Part shown: one piece after another, positions 19,224-27,332 of the stretch
How the letters are laid out: every line of letters begins with the position of its first letter
Position numbering within the stretch: position 1 is the stretch's first letter
NCBI RefSeq assembly: GCF_900109955.1
Contig: NZ_FOJB01000001.1
Span: forward strand, 2,976,001 to 3,040,000
DNA length: 64,000 nt
Direction: 5' to 3'
Source of the DNA: Aliiroseovarius sediminilitoris
GTDB taxonomy: Bacteria > Pseudomonadota > Alphaproteobacteria > Rhodobacterales > Rhodobacteraceae
Translations under genes and position numbers: made by a program
Notes under the pieces: generated by a model
Databases searched by the model: none
Seen by the model: the letters and a program-made list of their open reading frames with translations, nothing else
Told to the model about the DNA's origin: nothing

Positions 19224-20342
19224 ATGCTGATCGGATGCCCGAAAGAAATCAAACCGCAGGAATTTCGCGTTGGTCTGACGCCCGCTGCGGCAGGCGAGGT
19301 GATCGCACGCGGTCACAGCGTCATCGTCGAGACCAACGCAGGCATTGGTGCCGGGTTCACGGATGAGGACTATGCCGCCATTGGCGCCACTGTTCTGGAC
19401 ACCGCAGAAGAGGTGTTTGCCAAGGCTGATATGATCGTGAAGGTGAAAGAACCCCAAGCGGTCGAGCGCAAGATGCTGCGCGAAGGTCAGCTTCTGTTCA
19501 CCTATCTGCACCTGGCCCCCGATCCCGAGCAGACAAAGGACCTGTTGGACAGCGGATGCACGGCGATCGCCTATGAAACCGTGACCGACCGCAGCGGCGG
19601 CCTGCCGCTGCTGGCCCCGATGTCCGAGGTTGCGGGGCGGCTGGCCCCTCAGGTCGGGTCGTGGACCTTGCAGAAGGCCAATGGCGGCCGTGGCGTCCTG
19701 ATGGGCGGTGTGCCCGGTGTGGGACCTGCGAAGGTTGTCGTGATCGGCGGCGGTGTCGTCGGCACCCACGCCGCCAAGATCGCCGCTGGCATGGGCGCGG
19801 ATGTGACCGTTCTGGACCGTTCGCTGCCACGCCTGCGGTATCTGGACGATGTTTTTGGCGGCACGTTCAAGAACCAGTACTCGACCGCCGCTGCCACGGC
19901 GGAGCTGATTACCACCGCAGACATGGTCATCGGCGCTGTCCTGATCCCGGGTGCGGCTGCACCAAAGCTGATCAGTCGTGACCAGCTGTCCACCATGAAG
20001 CCCGGTGCCGTTCTGGTCGACGTGGCCATCGACCAAGGTGGGTGCTTTGAAACATCAAAAGCCACCACCCACGCCGACCCGATCTATGACGTGGACGGCA
20101 TCATGCATTACTGCGTCGCCAACATGCCGGGGGCGGTCGCCCGCACCTCGACCATCGCGCTTGGCAATGCGACGATGCCGTTCATGCTGGCGCTGGCCGG
20201 CAAGGGCTGGAAGCAAGCCTGCGCGGATGACGAACATCTGCTGAACGGCTTGAACGTGCATGCGGGCAAGCTGACCTACGCCGCGGTGGGTGAAGCCCTT
20301 GGATTGGACTATATCTCGGGCGCAGACGCGCTGAAAATCTGA
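19224..20342 (+). CDS. ald: Alanine dehydrogenase
   Basis: The 372-residue enzyme reversibly converts L-alanine, NAD+ and water to pyruvate, ammonium and NADH. It shows the family N-terminus IGCPKEIKPQEFRVGLTP, the catalytic histidine in YLHLAPD near residue 96, the APMSEVAGRLAPQVG block and the NAD-binding loop VIGGGVVGTHAAKIA near 174. The start follows AGGAGG. It is flanked by a divergent Lrp/AsnC regulator and ends in a strong intrinsic terminator. Confidence 0.96.
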   Translation: MLIGCPKEIKPQEFRVGLTPAAAGEVIARGHSVIVETNAGIGAGFTDEDYAAIGATVLDTAEEVFAKADMIVKVKEPQAVERKMLREGQLLFTYLHLAPDPEQTKDLLDSGCTAIAYETVTDRSGGLPLLAPMSEVAGRLAPQVGSWTLQKANGGRGVLMGGVPGVGPAKVVVIGGGVVGTHAAKIAAGMGADVTVLDRSLPRLRYLDDVFGGTFKNQYSTAAATAELITTADMVIGAVLIPGAAAPKLISRDQLSTMKPGAVLVDVAIDQGGCFETSKATTHADPIYDVDGIMHYCVANMPGAVARTSTIALGNATMPFMLALAGKGWKQACADDEHLLNGLNVHAGKLTYAAVGEALGLDYISGADALKI

Positions 20343-20359
20343 TCTTACGTTAAGAAACG

Positions 20360-20392
20360 AAAAAGCCCTGCCACCTCGCGGGGCTTTTTTCT
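20360..20392 (+). terminator. Intrinsic terminator of ald
   Basis: AAAAAGCCC (20360-20368) pairs with GGGCTTTTT (20381-20389) around a 12-base loop, followed by further T residues. This is a classic Rho-independent terminator 18 bases after the ald stop. Confidence 0.88.
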
Positions 20393-20427
20393 TTGACACC
20401 AATGGCGCGTCGCCGCACCTTTCCGAC

Positions 20428-20838
20428 ATGCCCGATCTTTCACGCTCTTTCCAAAACGCAGCCGTCGCCGACACGTTCGCCGGCTTCCCTGGCGACGCGC
20501 GCGCAGGGCTTCTGGAATTGCGCGATTTGATATTCGAAACCGCCCGTGACACGCCGGGAGTTGGCCGTATTGAAGAGACGTTAAAATGGGGCCAACCCGC
20601 CTATCTGACGCCCGACAGCAAGTCTGGCACCACGATCCGGCTGGGTGTGCCCAAGACAGGTGGTTTTGCGCTCTACGTCCATTGCCAGACCACCCTGATT
20701 GCAGAGTTTCGCAGCCTGTTCGCTGATGGGCTCACCTTCGACGGCAATCGCGCGATCCTGTTTCAAGACGGGCAAGCCCTGCCAACCGAACCGCTGCGAT
20801 TGTTCATCAGAAACGCGCTGACCTATCATCGGGAATGA
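20428..20838 (+). CDS. DUF1801 family protein
   Basis: The 136-residue protein has the YdhG-like DUF1801 fold: a helical N-terminus (FPGDARAGLLELRDLI), then EETLKWGQPAYLTP, the typical KWGxPxY signature, and a beta-hairpin core. The family has no settled function, although structures show a frataxin-like fold. It lies between two intrinsic terminators and is therefore probably transcribed alone. No clear Shine-Dalgarno is seen. Confidence 0.85.
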   Translation: MPDLSRSFQNAAVADTFAGFPGDARAGLLELRDLIFETARDTPGVGRIEETLKWGQPAYLTPDSKSGTTIRLGVPKTGGFALYVHCQTTLIAEFRSLFADGLTFDGNRAILFQDGQALPTEPLRLFIRNALTYHRE

Positions 20839-20846
20839 CCCCAGAA

Positions 20847-20883
20847 AAGAAAGAAGCCCCGCACATGGCAGGGCTTTTCTTTG
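20847..20883 (+). terminator. Intrinsic terminator of the DUF1801 gene
   Basis: AAGCCC (20854-20859) pairs with GGGCTT (20871-20876), with an A-run before and TTCTTT after. The shape resembles the ald terminator 490 bases upstream. Confidence 0.75.
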
Positions 20884-20906
20884 CATCTCAGGCGACTGTC
20901 TGGATG

Positions 20907-20983
20907 TGGTAGCGTGGGGCGGACTTGAACCGCCGACCCCAGCATTATGAGTGCTGTGCTCTAACCAGCTGAGCTACCACGCC
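20907..20983 (-). tRNA. tRNA-Met (CAT), elongator
   Basis: The reverse strand folds into a complete 77-base cloverleaf including the encoded CCA end. The acceptor stem is GGCGTGG paired with CCACGCT (one G-U at the top), the D-arm is GCTCAGCTGGTTAGAGC, and the anticodon arm is CAGCA-CTCATAA-TGCTG with anticodon CAT. The T-arm has GTTCAAGTC. Because position 1 pairs, this is the elongator species, unlike the initiator tRNA at 62576. Confidence 0.95.
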
Positions 20984-21000
20984 ATCTCACATCGGAGGTC

Positions 21001-21029
21001 CAGATATTCCGGCCCGCCCCCGGTGTCAA
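21001..21029 (-). promoter_or_regulatory. Promoter of tRNA-Met
   Basis: On the reverse strand TTGACA (21024-21029) and TATCTG (21001-21006) are separated by exactly 17 bases, and the -10 box ends 18 bases before the tRNA. The intervening GC-rich stretch is typical of alphaproteobacterial stable-RNA promoters. Confidence 0.6.
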
Positions 21030-21073
21030 ACGAAAAACATAGATTTTGCGTGCCCTCGTTGGAAAAAGGCTGA

Positions 21074-21113
21074 AGAAAAAAGGGCGCCCGGTTCGGGACG
21101 CCCTTCAAAAAAA
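21074..21113 (-). terminator. Intrinsic terminator after mscL
   Basis: On the reverse strand GGGCGTCCCG pairs almost perfectly with CGGGCGCCC around a short AAC loop and is followed by TTTTTTCTTC. It begins 14 bases past the mscL stop. A-runs on both sides make it potentially bidirectional. Confidence 0.85.
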
Positions 21114-21126
21114 GTCTGCAGCGCGT

Positions 21127-21555
21127 TTACTTCTTCAACGCATCGCGGATTTCGACCAGCAGATCGACCTCGGAAGGCCCGGCAGGTGCTTCCTCTGCCG
21201 CCTCCTCTTCCTTCGCCGCGGCATCTTTGGCCTTGTTGACGAAGCGCACCAGCATGAACACGACAAATGCGATGATCAGGAAGTTGATGATTGCCATGAT
21301 GAACGAGCCATAGGCAAAAACGGCAGCGCCACTTTCACGTGCAGCTTCCAGCGACGCACCTTCCGGGACGGAACCGGACAGGGTTGCATACATATTGGTG
21401 AAGTCGATACCACCAAGGAACAATCCGATAATCGGATTGATCAGGTCAGCCACCAACGAGCTGACAATGGCGGTGAACGCTGCACCGATGATAATACCAA
21501 CGGCCATGTCCATGACATTGCCCTTGGCGATGAAGTCTTTGAATTCTTGAAGCAT
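21127..21555 (-). CDS. mscL: Large-conductance mechanosensitive channel MscL
   Basis: The 142-residue inner-membrane protein forms a pentameric tension-gated pore that releases solutes on hypo-osmotic shock. The start at 21555 follows TGAGGA and gives the conserved [17 protein letters not shown]-terminal helix. TM1 contains the [14 protein letters not shown] pore-lining segment and TM2 covers about residues 77-100. The periplasmic loop is followed by an alanine/glutamate-rich C-terminal bundle ([14 protein letters not shown]) before the final helix. Confidence 0.95.
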   Translation of the reverse strand: MLQEFKDFIAKGNVMDMAVGIIIGAAFTAIVSSLVADLINPIIGLFLGGIDFTNMYATLSGSVPEGASLEAARESGAAVFAYGSFIMAIINFLIIAFVVFMLVRFVNKAKDAAAKEEEAAEEAPAGPSEVDLLVEIRDALKK

Positions 21556-21689
21556 ACTGTCCTCACTACACATTAGTCGCCAGCACGTTTTCGCCAGCCT
21601 GCACGAAGCCTAGCGCAAAGCATTCACGTTTGCATATTGTTTCGCGGGGAAAAACAGTGCGCCAGTAACCGTAGACTGTTGAGGGTTCT

Positions 21690-22139
21690 TTAACTACCCA
21701 GGCCACCGGTCAGAACATAGCGCAAGATTTCGACCACCTGGTGTGGTTCGCGCGCAACGGCGAGGGCGGCGGCGTCGACCTCTTTCAGCGGATGGTCATG
21801 TTCCGGCTGCTGCAAAACGATCAGGGACTTGCCTTTTGCAGCGGCATAGCCGGCATCGAAAGCAGCATTCCATTGGCGATATTTTTCGCCAAACCGGACA
21901 ACGACCACATCGGCATCTTCGATTGCCTTACGGGTGCGGATGGCATTGATCATCGCACCTTTATGGTCGTGCCAATATTTGCTGTCCTCGGCCCCAAGAA
22001 TGGTCACGCCGCAATCGTCGGACGCATCGTGGTCGGTCACAGGGGCCGAAAACGTGACATCCAACCCGTTTGCACCGTCGATGATCTGCTCGCGCCAATC
22101 GGTGTGGATTTCGCCGGATAGATATACGTTTAGGGTCAT
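21690..22139 (-). CDS. YtoQ family protein
   Basis: The 149-residue protein matches the YtoQ family in length and in the opening NVYLSGEIHTDWREQI, which resembles nucleoside 2-deoxyribosyltransferase folds. The motif DADVVVVRFGEKYRQWNAAFDAGYA is the expected core. The function is not established; the fold suggests a nucleotide-derived ligand. It lies 48 bases after the end of pheT in the same direction, preceded by TAGGAGGAAAG. Confidence 0.88.
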   Translation of the reverse strand: MTLNVYLSGEIHTDWREQIIDGANGLDVTFSAPVTDHDASDDCGVTILGAEDSKYWHDHKGAMINAIRTRKAIEDADVVVVRFGEKYRQWNAAFDAGYAAAKGKSLIVLQQPEHDHPLKEVDAAALAVAREPHQVVEILRYVLTGGLGS

Positions 22140-22186
22140 GTCTTTCCTCCTAGTAAGCGCAGCCCCGCAGGGCCATGCAAGTCAGA

Positions 22187-24583
22187 TCAGCCGCGCAAAG
22201 TGCCGCCGGTGGCCTTGCCCACCTTCTCGACGATCTTTGCGCTGACCGCTTCGATGTCCTTGTCGGTCAAAGTGGCATCACGCGGTTGCAGACGCACGGT
22301 GATGGCGAGGGACTTTTTGCCTTCCCCCAGCGATCCGCCGATAAACTCGTCAAAGACATTCACCTCAGTGATCAGCGCCTTGTCCGCGCCAGCGGCCGCG
22401 TTCACCAGATTGATCGCTTCCAGGTCGGCATCCACCACGAAGGCGAAATCCCGTTCCACGGGTTGCAAATCGCTCGCGCCCAGCGCACCACGTCCCGTGC
22501 CCTTGGCTTTCGGGAACGGCACTTTCGCCAGATGCACGGCAAAGGCCACAACCGGGCCTTTCACGTTCATGCCCGCGATGGCTTTCGGATGCAATTCACC
22601 AAACGCACCAAGGATGTTCTTCGGTCCCAGACCCAGCTTGGCCGAGCGCCCCGGATGCCACCACGCGTTCATGTCGCGCAGATAGGTCAGCTTGGCAGGT
22701 GCGCCGATGGCGTTCAGAACCGCCTCGACATCCGCCTTGGCGTCATAGGTATCAACCGGACGCCGCGCGCCGAACCGGTCGCGCGGACCGGTATGGCCGA
22801 CAAGGATGCCGGTGACCATCTGCTCATATTCTTCCGGCTCACCACCGTGGAAAACGGGTCCAACCTCGAACAGCGCCAAATCCATGAAACCACGCGCCTG
22901 ATTGCGGGCGGCGGCTTGCAACAGACCGGGCAGCAGGGACGGGCGCATATGGCTCATCTCGCTTGAGATCGGGTTTTGCAGCTGCGTCACATCTGCCCCA
23001 CCGCCAAAGTGCTTAGCGCTTTCGGCATCAATGAAGCTGTAAGTCACGCATTCATTATAGCCCAGCGCGGCAATGGTCCGCCGTGCCATACCTTCGCGCT
23101 TCTGCATGGGCGTCAGGATCGCTTTGGGCACGCCAACATGGGCGCGCGACAAGGGCTTTCCGACCAACTTGGTCAGGGACGCCACCCGCGCGACTTCTTC
23201 CACCAGATCGGCCGAGCCTTGCACGTCAGGACGCCAGCTTGGCACATGGGCCATGCCATCCTTGATGGTGAAGCCCAGCGCGGTCAGCGTCCTGCGCTGC
23301 TCGTCCGCCGGAATGTCCATGCCGACCAGCGACTGCACCCGGTCGGTGTCAAGCTTATAGGCGCGGCGTGTGTCCGGCACCTCGCCCGCCATCACAACCT
23401 CCGAGGCTTCCCCTCCGCACAGATCAAGGATCATCTGGGTCGCGGCCTCGATCGCTTGGACGTTGTATTCCGGATCAATGCCGCGTTCGTTGCGATATCG
23501 CGCGTCGGAATTGATCTTCAGCGCACGCCCGGTGCGGGCAATTTGGGTCGTGTCCCAAAACGCAGCCTCAAGGAATACGTTGGTGGTTTCGTCCGTGCAG
23601 CCTGTGGGCAGACCGCCCATGATACCGCCGATGGACTCCACACCAGTCTCATCCGAAATCACGACCATACCGGGCGCGAATGTGTATTCCTTCTCGTCCA
23701 GACCAACGAGAATTTCGCCCCCTTTGGCGCGGTGCACGCGCAGGTTGCCATTGACCTTGTCGGCGTCGAAAACGTGCAGCGGGCGGTTCATGTCATAGGT
23801 AAAGAAGTTGGTGATATCGACCAAGGCCGAGATCGGGCGCAACCCAACCGCGCGCAGTCGCGCTTGCAACCATGCGGGCGAAGGGCCGTTCTTCACACCC
23901 TTGACCAAGCGTCCCATGAACAGCGGGTTGTCGTCGCGCGTATCCTCGTCAATCGTTACAATGATCGGACTGGGGAAGTTGCCTTTGACCCTATGCTCTT
24001 TCAATGGCTTCAGCACGCCCAGACCCCGGGCCGCCAAGTCACGCGCAATCCCGCGCACGCCCAGCGCGTCGGGGCGGTTCGGCGTAATCGCGATCTCGAT
24101 GACTGGATCGACCCTGTCGGGGTCATTGGCGGCAAGCCAATCGACGAACTTCTCGCCCACCTCGCCCGAGGGCAGTTCGATAATGCCGTCATGTTCGTCG
24201 GACAACTCCAACTCGCGCTCGGACGCCATCATGCCATGGCTTTCAACGCCGCGGATTTTGCCGACGGAAAGAGTTACGTCAATGCCCGGCACATAATCAC
24301 CGGGTTTGGCGATCACCACGGTGATGCCCTCCCGCGCATTGGGCGCGCCGCAGACGATGGTCTTGTCGCCGTCGTCGGTTTCCACCGTGCAAACGCGCAG
24401 ACGATCGGCATCGGGGTGCTTTTCAGCGGATTTGACGCGCGCCAAGGTGAACGCGCCCAGACGGTCCAAGGGATTGTAGATGCCTTCAACCTCAAGCCCC
24501 AGATCGGTGCAGGCCTCGGCAATTTCATCGACGCTTGCGTCGGTGTCGAGGTGGTCTTTCAGCCAGGAAATGGTGAATTTCAT
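22187..24583 (-). CDS. pheT: Phenylalanine--tRNA ligase subunit beta
   Basis: The 798-residue beta subunit of the alpha2-beta2 synthetase contains, in order, the EMAP-like tRNA-binding domain (about 40-150), the B3/B4 editing domain that hydrolyses mischarged Tyr-tRNA(Phe), the B5 domain, a catalytic-like core and the C-terminal anticodon-binding FDX-ACB domain (about 700-798). The start at 24583 (MKFTISWLKDHLDT) follows GGAGG; further upstream in-frame codons are not needed. It is unusual that an ASCH gene and a small membrane ORF separate it from pheS. Confidence 0.96.
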   Translation of the reverse strand: MKFTISWLKDHLDTDASVDEIAEACTDLGLEVEGIYNPLDRLGAFTLARVKSAEKHPDADRLRVCTVETDDGDKTIVCGAPNAREGITVVIAKPGDYVPGIDVTLSVGKIRGVESHGMMASERELELSDEHDGIIELPSGEVGEKFVDWLAANDPDRVDPVIEIAITPNRPDALGVRGIARDLAARGLGVLKPLKEHRVKGNFPSPIIVTIDEDTRDDNPLFMGRLVKGVKNGPSPAWLQARLRAVGLRPISALVDITNFFTYDMNRPLHVFDADKVNGNLRVHRAKGGEILVGLDEKEYTFAPGMVVISDETGVESIGGIMGGLPTGCTDETTNVFLEAAFWDTTQIARTGRALKINSDARYRNERGIDPEYNVQAIEAATQMILDLCGGEASEVVMAGEVPDTRRAYKLDTDRVQSLVGMDIPADEQRRTLTALGFTIKDGMAHVPSWRPDVQGSADLVEEVARVASLTKLVGKPLSRAHVGVPKAILTPMQKREGMARRTIAALGYNECVTYSFIDAESAKHFGGGADVTQLQNPISSEMSHMRPSLLPGLLQAAARNQARGFMDLALFEVGPVFHGGEPEEYEQMVTGILVGHTGPRDRFGARRPVDTYDAKADVEAVLNAIGAPAKLTYLRDMNAWWHPGRSAKLGLGPKNILGAFGELHPKAIAGMNVKGPVVAFAVHLAKVPFPKAKGTGRGALGASDLQPVERDFAFVVDADLEAINLVNAAAGADKALITEVNVFDEFIGGSLGEGKKSLAITVRLQPRDATLTDKDIEAVSAKIVEKVGKATGGTLRG

Positions 24584-24605
24584 ATCTTTCCTCCGATGGC
24601 ACCGC

Positions 24606-25016
24606 TCAGCGGTCTGCCAAATCCTCAATCAGGTCAAAATGCTCAAACACCAGCATCATTTCCGGGTCGAACCCGCCGTTGCGGGCGAAATAGGCCTCGT
24701 GACCATTGCGCCACCCGGAGAGCGTGTCGTCTTCACCCTCGGCCAAGGCCATATCTTCCGTGACGTCGCAAAAGCGGATCTCTTGCACGCTCACTGTTTT
24801 GATCACCAGCGCAGGGGTGCCATCCCAATTGGTGGCGATATCGGTGCGACCAACCTGCGGCAATGCTTCCGGTTCACCTTCGAAGTCTGCCAAAGCGCCG
24901 CATGTGGCTCGTTTTCTGCCAGTTCGTACAAGGTCGATCAACCGGGCCGACAAGTCGGCGCTATCGCCGAACTTGAAGGTGCCCGCACCGGGATATGTGA
25001 CTTGTAGGTCTTCCAT
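24606..25016 (-). CDS. ASCH domain protein
   Basis: The ASCH fold (a PUA-related RNA- or nucleoside-binding barrel) is recognised by FGDSADLSARLIDLVRTGRKRATCGAL-type sequence (the G-x-K-x-A-T/C turn), then ALVIKTVSVQEIRFCDV and a C-terminal EHFDLI. I place the start at 25016, one base after the stop of the 45-residue ORF and behind AGGATGAT; ATGs at 25028 and 25046 are alternatives. E. coli YqfB, a related small ASCH protein, hydrolyses N4-acetylcytidine. Its place between pheS and pheT suggests co-expression with the synthetase. Confidence 0.85.
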   Translation of the reverse strand: MEDLQVTYPGAGTFKFGDSADLSARLIDLVRTGRKRATCGALADFEGEPEALPQVGRTDIATNWDGTPALVIKTVSVQEIRFCDVTEDMALAEGEDDTLSGWRNGHEAYFARNGGFDPEMMLVFEHFDLIEDLADR

Positions 25017-25017
25017 A

Positions 25018-25155
25018 TCATCCTGCATCGTCGTCTCTTTCATCATCGTCAGATGCTTCCATCGAGCGATCGATGGACTTGCTCAGAGAGCGTGCGCACC
25101 AGACAACAACCAGGCACATCAAAAGAACCACACTGATATTTATCCAAATGGGCAT
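25018..25155 (-). CDS. Small single-pass membrane protein ORF, 45 residues, between pheS and the ASCH gene
   Basis: The ATG at 25155 overlaps the pheS stop in TGATG, and the TGA stop lies one base before the likely ASCH start, so the ORF fills the gap exactly. The product begins [19 protein letters not shown], one clear transmembrane helix. A short basic turn (CARSLSKSIDR) and an acidic tail (DDDERDDDAG) follow. A run of six G lies about 10 bases upstream. The tight packing on both sides favours a real coupled gene over chance. No family is recognised. Confidence 0.6.
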   Translation of the reverse strand: MPIWINISVVLLMCLVVVWCARSLSKSIDRSMEASDDDERDDDAG

Positions 25156-26228
25156 CAGCGTGACAGCCCCCCACGCATCGTCGGCACGTCAAGCGCCGCG
25201 AAGCCATAATGCCTGAGCCAACGCAGGTCTGAATCAAAGAACGCACGCAGGTCGGGGATGCCGTATTTCAGCATGGCCAGACGGTCGATGCCCATGCCGA
25301 AGGCGAAGCCTTGCCATTCGTCGGGGTCCACGCCTGCCGATTTCAGCACGTGCGGATGCACCATGCCGCTGCCCAAGATTTCCATCCAATCATCACCTTC
25401 GCCCAGTTTCAGTGTGCCGCCAGCCCAGGAGCAGCGGATGTCGACCTCGGCAGATGGTTCCGTGAAGGGAAAATGCGAGGCACGGAAGCGCAGCTCGATC
25501 CCGTCAAGTTCAAAGAACGCGCGGCAGAATTCTTCCAACACCCATTTCAGGTTGGCCATCGAGATGTCTTTGTCAATCGCCAATCCTTCAAGTTGGTGGA
25601 ACATCGGCGTGTGAGTCTGGTCGTAATCGGCGCGATACACACGACCGGGCGCAATCACCCGGATCGGCGCGCCTTGCATCTCCATCGCGCGGATTTGCAC
25701 AGGGCTGGTATGGGTGCGCAGCACATGCGGCGGGCGGTTGTCGCCGTCCGGCATCGTCATATAGAATGTGTCCATCTCGGTCCGGGTTGGGTGTTCTGCC
25801 GGGATGTTCAGGGCGTCGAAATTATACCAGTCGCTTTCAACCTGAGGCCCTTCGGCGACCGAGAAGCCCATGTCGCCAAAGATCGCGCTGATTTCTTCCG
25901 TAACCTGTGATATCGGGTGGATGGTGCCCTGGCGTTGCGGGCGCCCCGGCAAGGTGACGTCCAGCCATTCGGTGCGCAGACGTTCGTCAAGGGCGGCATC
26001 GGCCAAGGCGGATTTCTTGGCGGAAATGGCCGAGTTGATCTCGTCCTTCAACGCGTTCAGCTTGGGGCCTGCGATCTGCCGTTCCTCGGGCGTCATTTTG
26101 CCCAGCTCGCGCATTTTCAGAGCGACCTCGCCCTTTTTGCCGACCGCCTGAACGCGGATGTCTTCCAATGCGGTCTCGTCAGACGCGGCAGCCACAGCGT
26201 CGATGTATTTTTGCCTCAGATCGTCCAT
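25155..26228 (-). CDS. pheS: Phenylalanine--tRNA ligase subunit alpha
   Basis: The 357-residue alpha subunit carries the class II catalytic core. An N-terminal coiled-coil helix pair (about 1-90) that contacts tRNA precedes motif 1. The [11 protein letters not shown] and [15 protein letters not shown] segments follow, then [16 protein letters not shown] and motif 3 near [14 protein letters not shown]. It activates phenylalanine and charges tRNA(Phe) together with PheT. Its stop is shared with the start of the 45-residue ORF. A strong hairpin separates it from rplT upstream. Confidence 0.96.
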   Translation of the reverse strand: MDDLRQKYIDAVAAASDETALEDIRVQAVGKKGEVALKMRELGKMTPEERQIAGPKLNALKDEINSAISAKKSALADAALDERLRTEWLDVTLPGRPQRQGTIHPISQVTEEISAIFGDMGFSVAEGPQVESDWYNFDALNIPAEHPTRTEMDTFYMTMPDGDNRPPHVLRTHTSPVQIRAMEMQGAPIRVIAPGRVYRADYDQTHTPMFHQLEGLAIDKDISMANLKWVLEEFCRAFFELDGIELRFRASHFPFTEPSAEVDIRCSWAGGTLKLGEGDDWMEILGSGMVHPHVLKSAGVDPDEWQGFAFGMGIDRLAMLKYGIPDLRAFFDSDLRWLRHYGFAALDVPTMRGGLSR

Positions 26229-26285
26229 CCCGGACCCCTTTGTTTACGTCATGCCCCTGCTACGAAACGGGGCGTCAGAAAGCAA

Positions 26286-26318
26286 GAAGCCGCGAGACCT
26301 GAAAAGGTCCGCGGCTTC
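26286..26318 (-). terminator. Hairpin between rplT and pheS
   Basis: On the reverse strand GAAGCCGCGGACCT pairs with AGGTCTCGCGGCTTC around a TTTC loop, an almost perfect 14-15 bp stem, followed by the weak tract TTGCTTTC. It lies 24 bases beyond the rplT stop and 58 bases before pheS. It could end the rpmI-rplT message or act as an attenuator for pheS, as pheST operons of other bacteria have leader attenuators. Confidence 0.7.
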
Positions 26319-26342
26319 CAAAATTGTCTCTCCGATATGGAG

Positions 26343-26705
26343 TTACGCGAGCGCGGCCTTCGCCTTTTCGACGATGGCACCAAAAGCGTCGGGCTCGTGC
26401 ACGGCCAGATCGGCCAGAACCTTGCGGTCCACTTCAACACCAGCCAGATTCAGGCCGTTGATGAAGCGCGAGTATGTCAGAGCCTCGTCATGTGTGCGCA
26501 CAGCCGCGTTGATCCGCTGGATCCACAGGGCGCGGAAGTTGCGCTTGCGGTTCTTGCGATCGCGGGTTGCGTATTGGTTCGCCTTGTCGACGGCCTGACG
26601 CGCCACCTTGAAGGTATTTTTACGGCGGCCGTAATAGCCTTTCGCGGCCTTGACGACTTTCTTGTGACGGGCGTGGGTTGTGGTTCCACCTTTAACGCGG
26701 GACAT
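26343..26705 (-). CDS. rplT: 50S ribosomal protein L20
   Basis: The 120-residue basic protein binds 23S rRNA early in 50S assembly. It begins [19 protein letters not shown], has the long [15 protein letters not shown] helix and the [14 protein letters not shown] block near residue 55. It lies 14 bases after rpmI. infC, which usually heads this operon, is not present upstream; the next genes are a small membrane protein and pyk. Confidence 0.97.
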   Translation of the reverse strand: MSRVKGGTTTHARHKKVVKAAKGYYGRRKNTFKVARQAVDKANQYATRDRKNRKRNFRALWIQRINAAVRTHDEALTYSRFINGLNLAGVEVDRKVLADLAVHEPDAFGAIVEKAKAALA

Positions 26706-26719
26706 ATCCGTATCTCCTC

Positions 26720-26920
26720 TTAGCGGTCGTAGGGCATGAAGCCCTTGACGATCTTGGCGTCGGGGGCGGACAGGGTTGTGGTGCCACGTGCATCACGAAT
26801 GAATTTCTTGTGACGTTTGATCATGCCATGGCGTTTGCCGGCCTGACCTGCCAGGACTTTGCCTGTCGCTGTCACCTTGAAGCGCTTCTTGGCGCTCGAT
26901 TTGGTCTTCATTTTGGGCAT
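26720..26920 (-). CDS. rpmI: 50S ribosomal protein L35
   Basis: The 66-residue protein starts at 26920 behind GGAGACGGAA with [15 protein letters not shown], the expected N-terminus, and ends in the usual KGFMPYDR-type tail. Upstream in-frame codons up to 26962 are non-conserved. It forms an operon with rplT. Confidence 0.97.
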   Translation of the reverse strand: MPKMKTKSSAKKRFKVTATGKVLAGQAGKRHGMIKRHKKFIRDARGTTTLSAPDAKIVKGFMPYDR

Positions 26921-27054
26921 TTCCGTCTCCTTCATGGGTTCGGTTTCCGCACGACTCGGCATGCCACTTGAGCCGGTCGCGCATGAAGTGCGGCGTATAG
27001 GCGGAAAAGTTCAGGCTGGCAAGTGGTTTTTACCCTGTTCAGCGGGCAAATCCG

Positions 27055-27291
27055 TCAGGCGGCCAGCATCACCTTCAATCGACCGAAAACGGTGCGGAAT
27101 GCGGTAAAAATGTCCTCGATCTGATAGCCGCCGGGGCGGTTCATCATCGCAAGCGCGATAAGTGCACCCCCGATCATGAACATGATCGCTGGCACCCGTG
27201 GCGCCCGGCCTTCCCGGATTGCGGACAAGAATGACGGGATCGATAATGCAAGCACTATGATCCCGACAACCAGAAACGTGTCTTCCCTCAT
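27055..27291 (-). CDS. Small two-helix membrane protein
   Basis: The ATG at 27291 follows GGAGAGAG, and the 78-residue product has two hydrophobic helices (about residues 6-23 and 36-54, the second being IMFMIGGALIALAMM) joined by a short basic loop (REGRAPRVP). A cytoplasmic tail contains EDIFTAFRTVFGRL. The ORF extends upstream into pyk without conservation, so the later start is preferred. It lies 41 bases after pyk in the same direction and is probably co-transcribed. No named family is recognised. Confidence 0.7.
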   Translation of the reverse strand: MREDTFLVVGIIVLALSIPSFLSAIREGRAPRVPAIMFMIGGALIALAMMNRPGGYQIEDIFTAFRTVFGRLKVMLAA

Positions 27292-27332
27292 AACTCTCTC
27301 CTCCACACCCACCCTGGTGCGTCGAAGACAGA

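Noticed and set aside
22976-24763. A 595-codon open frame on the + strand opposite pheT
   Set aside because: It is antisense to a clearly conserved gene and exists because GC-rich third positions leave few stops; the translation has no family resemblance.
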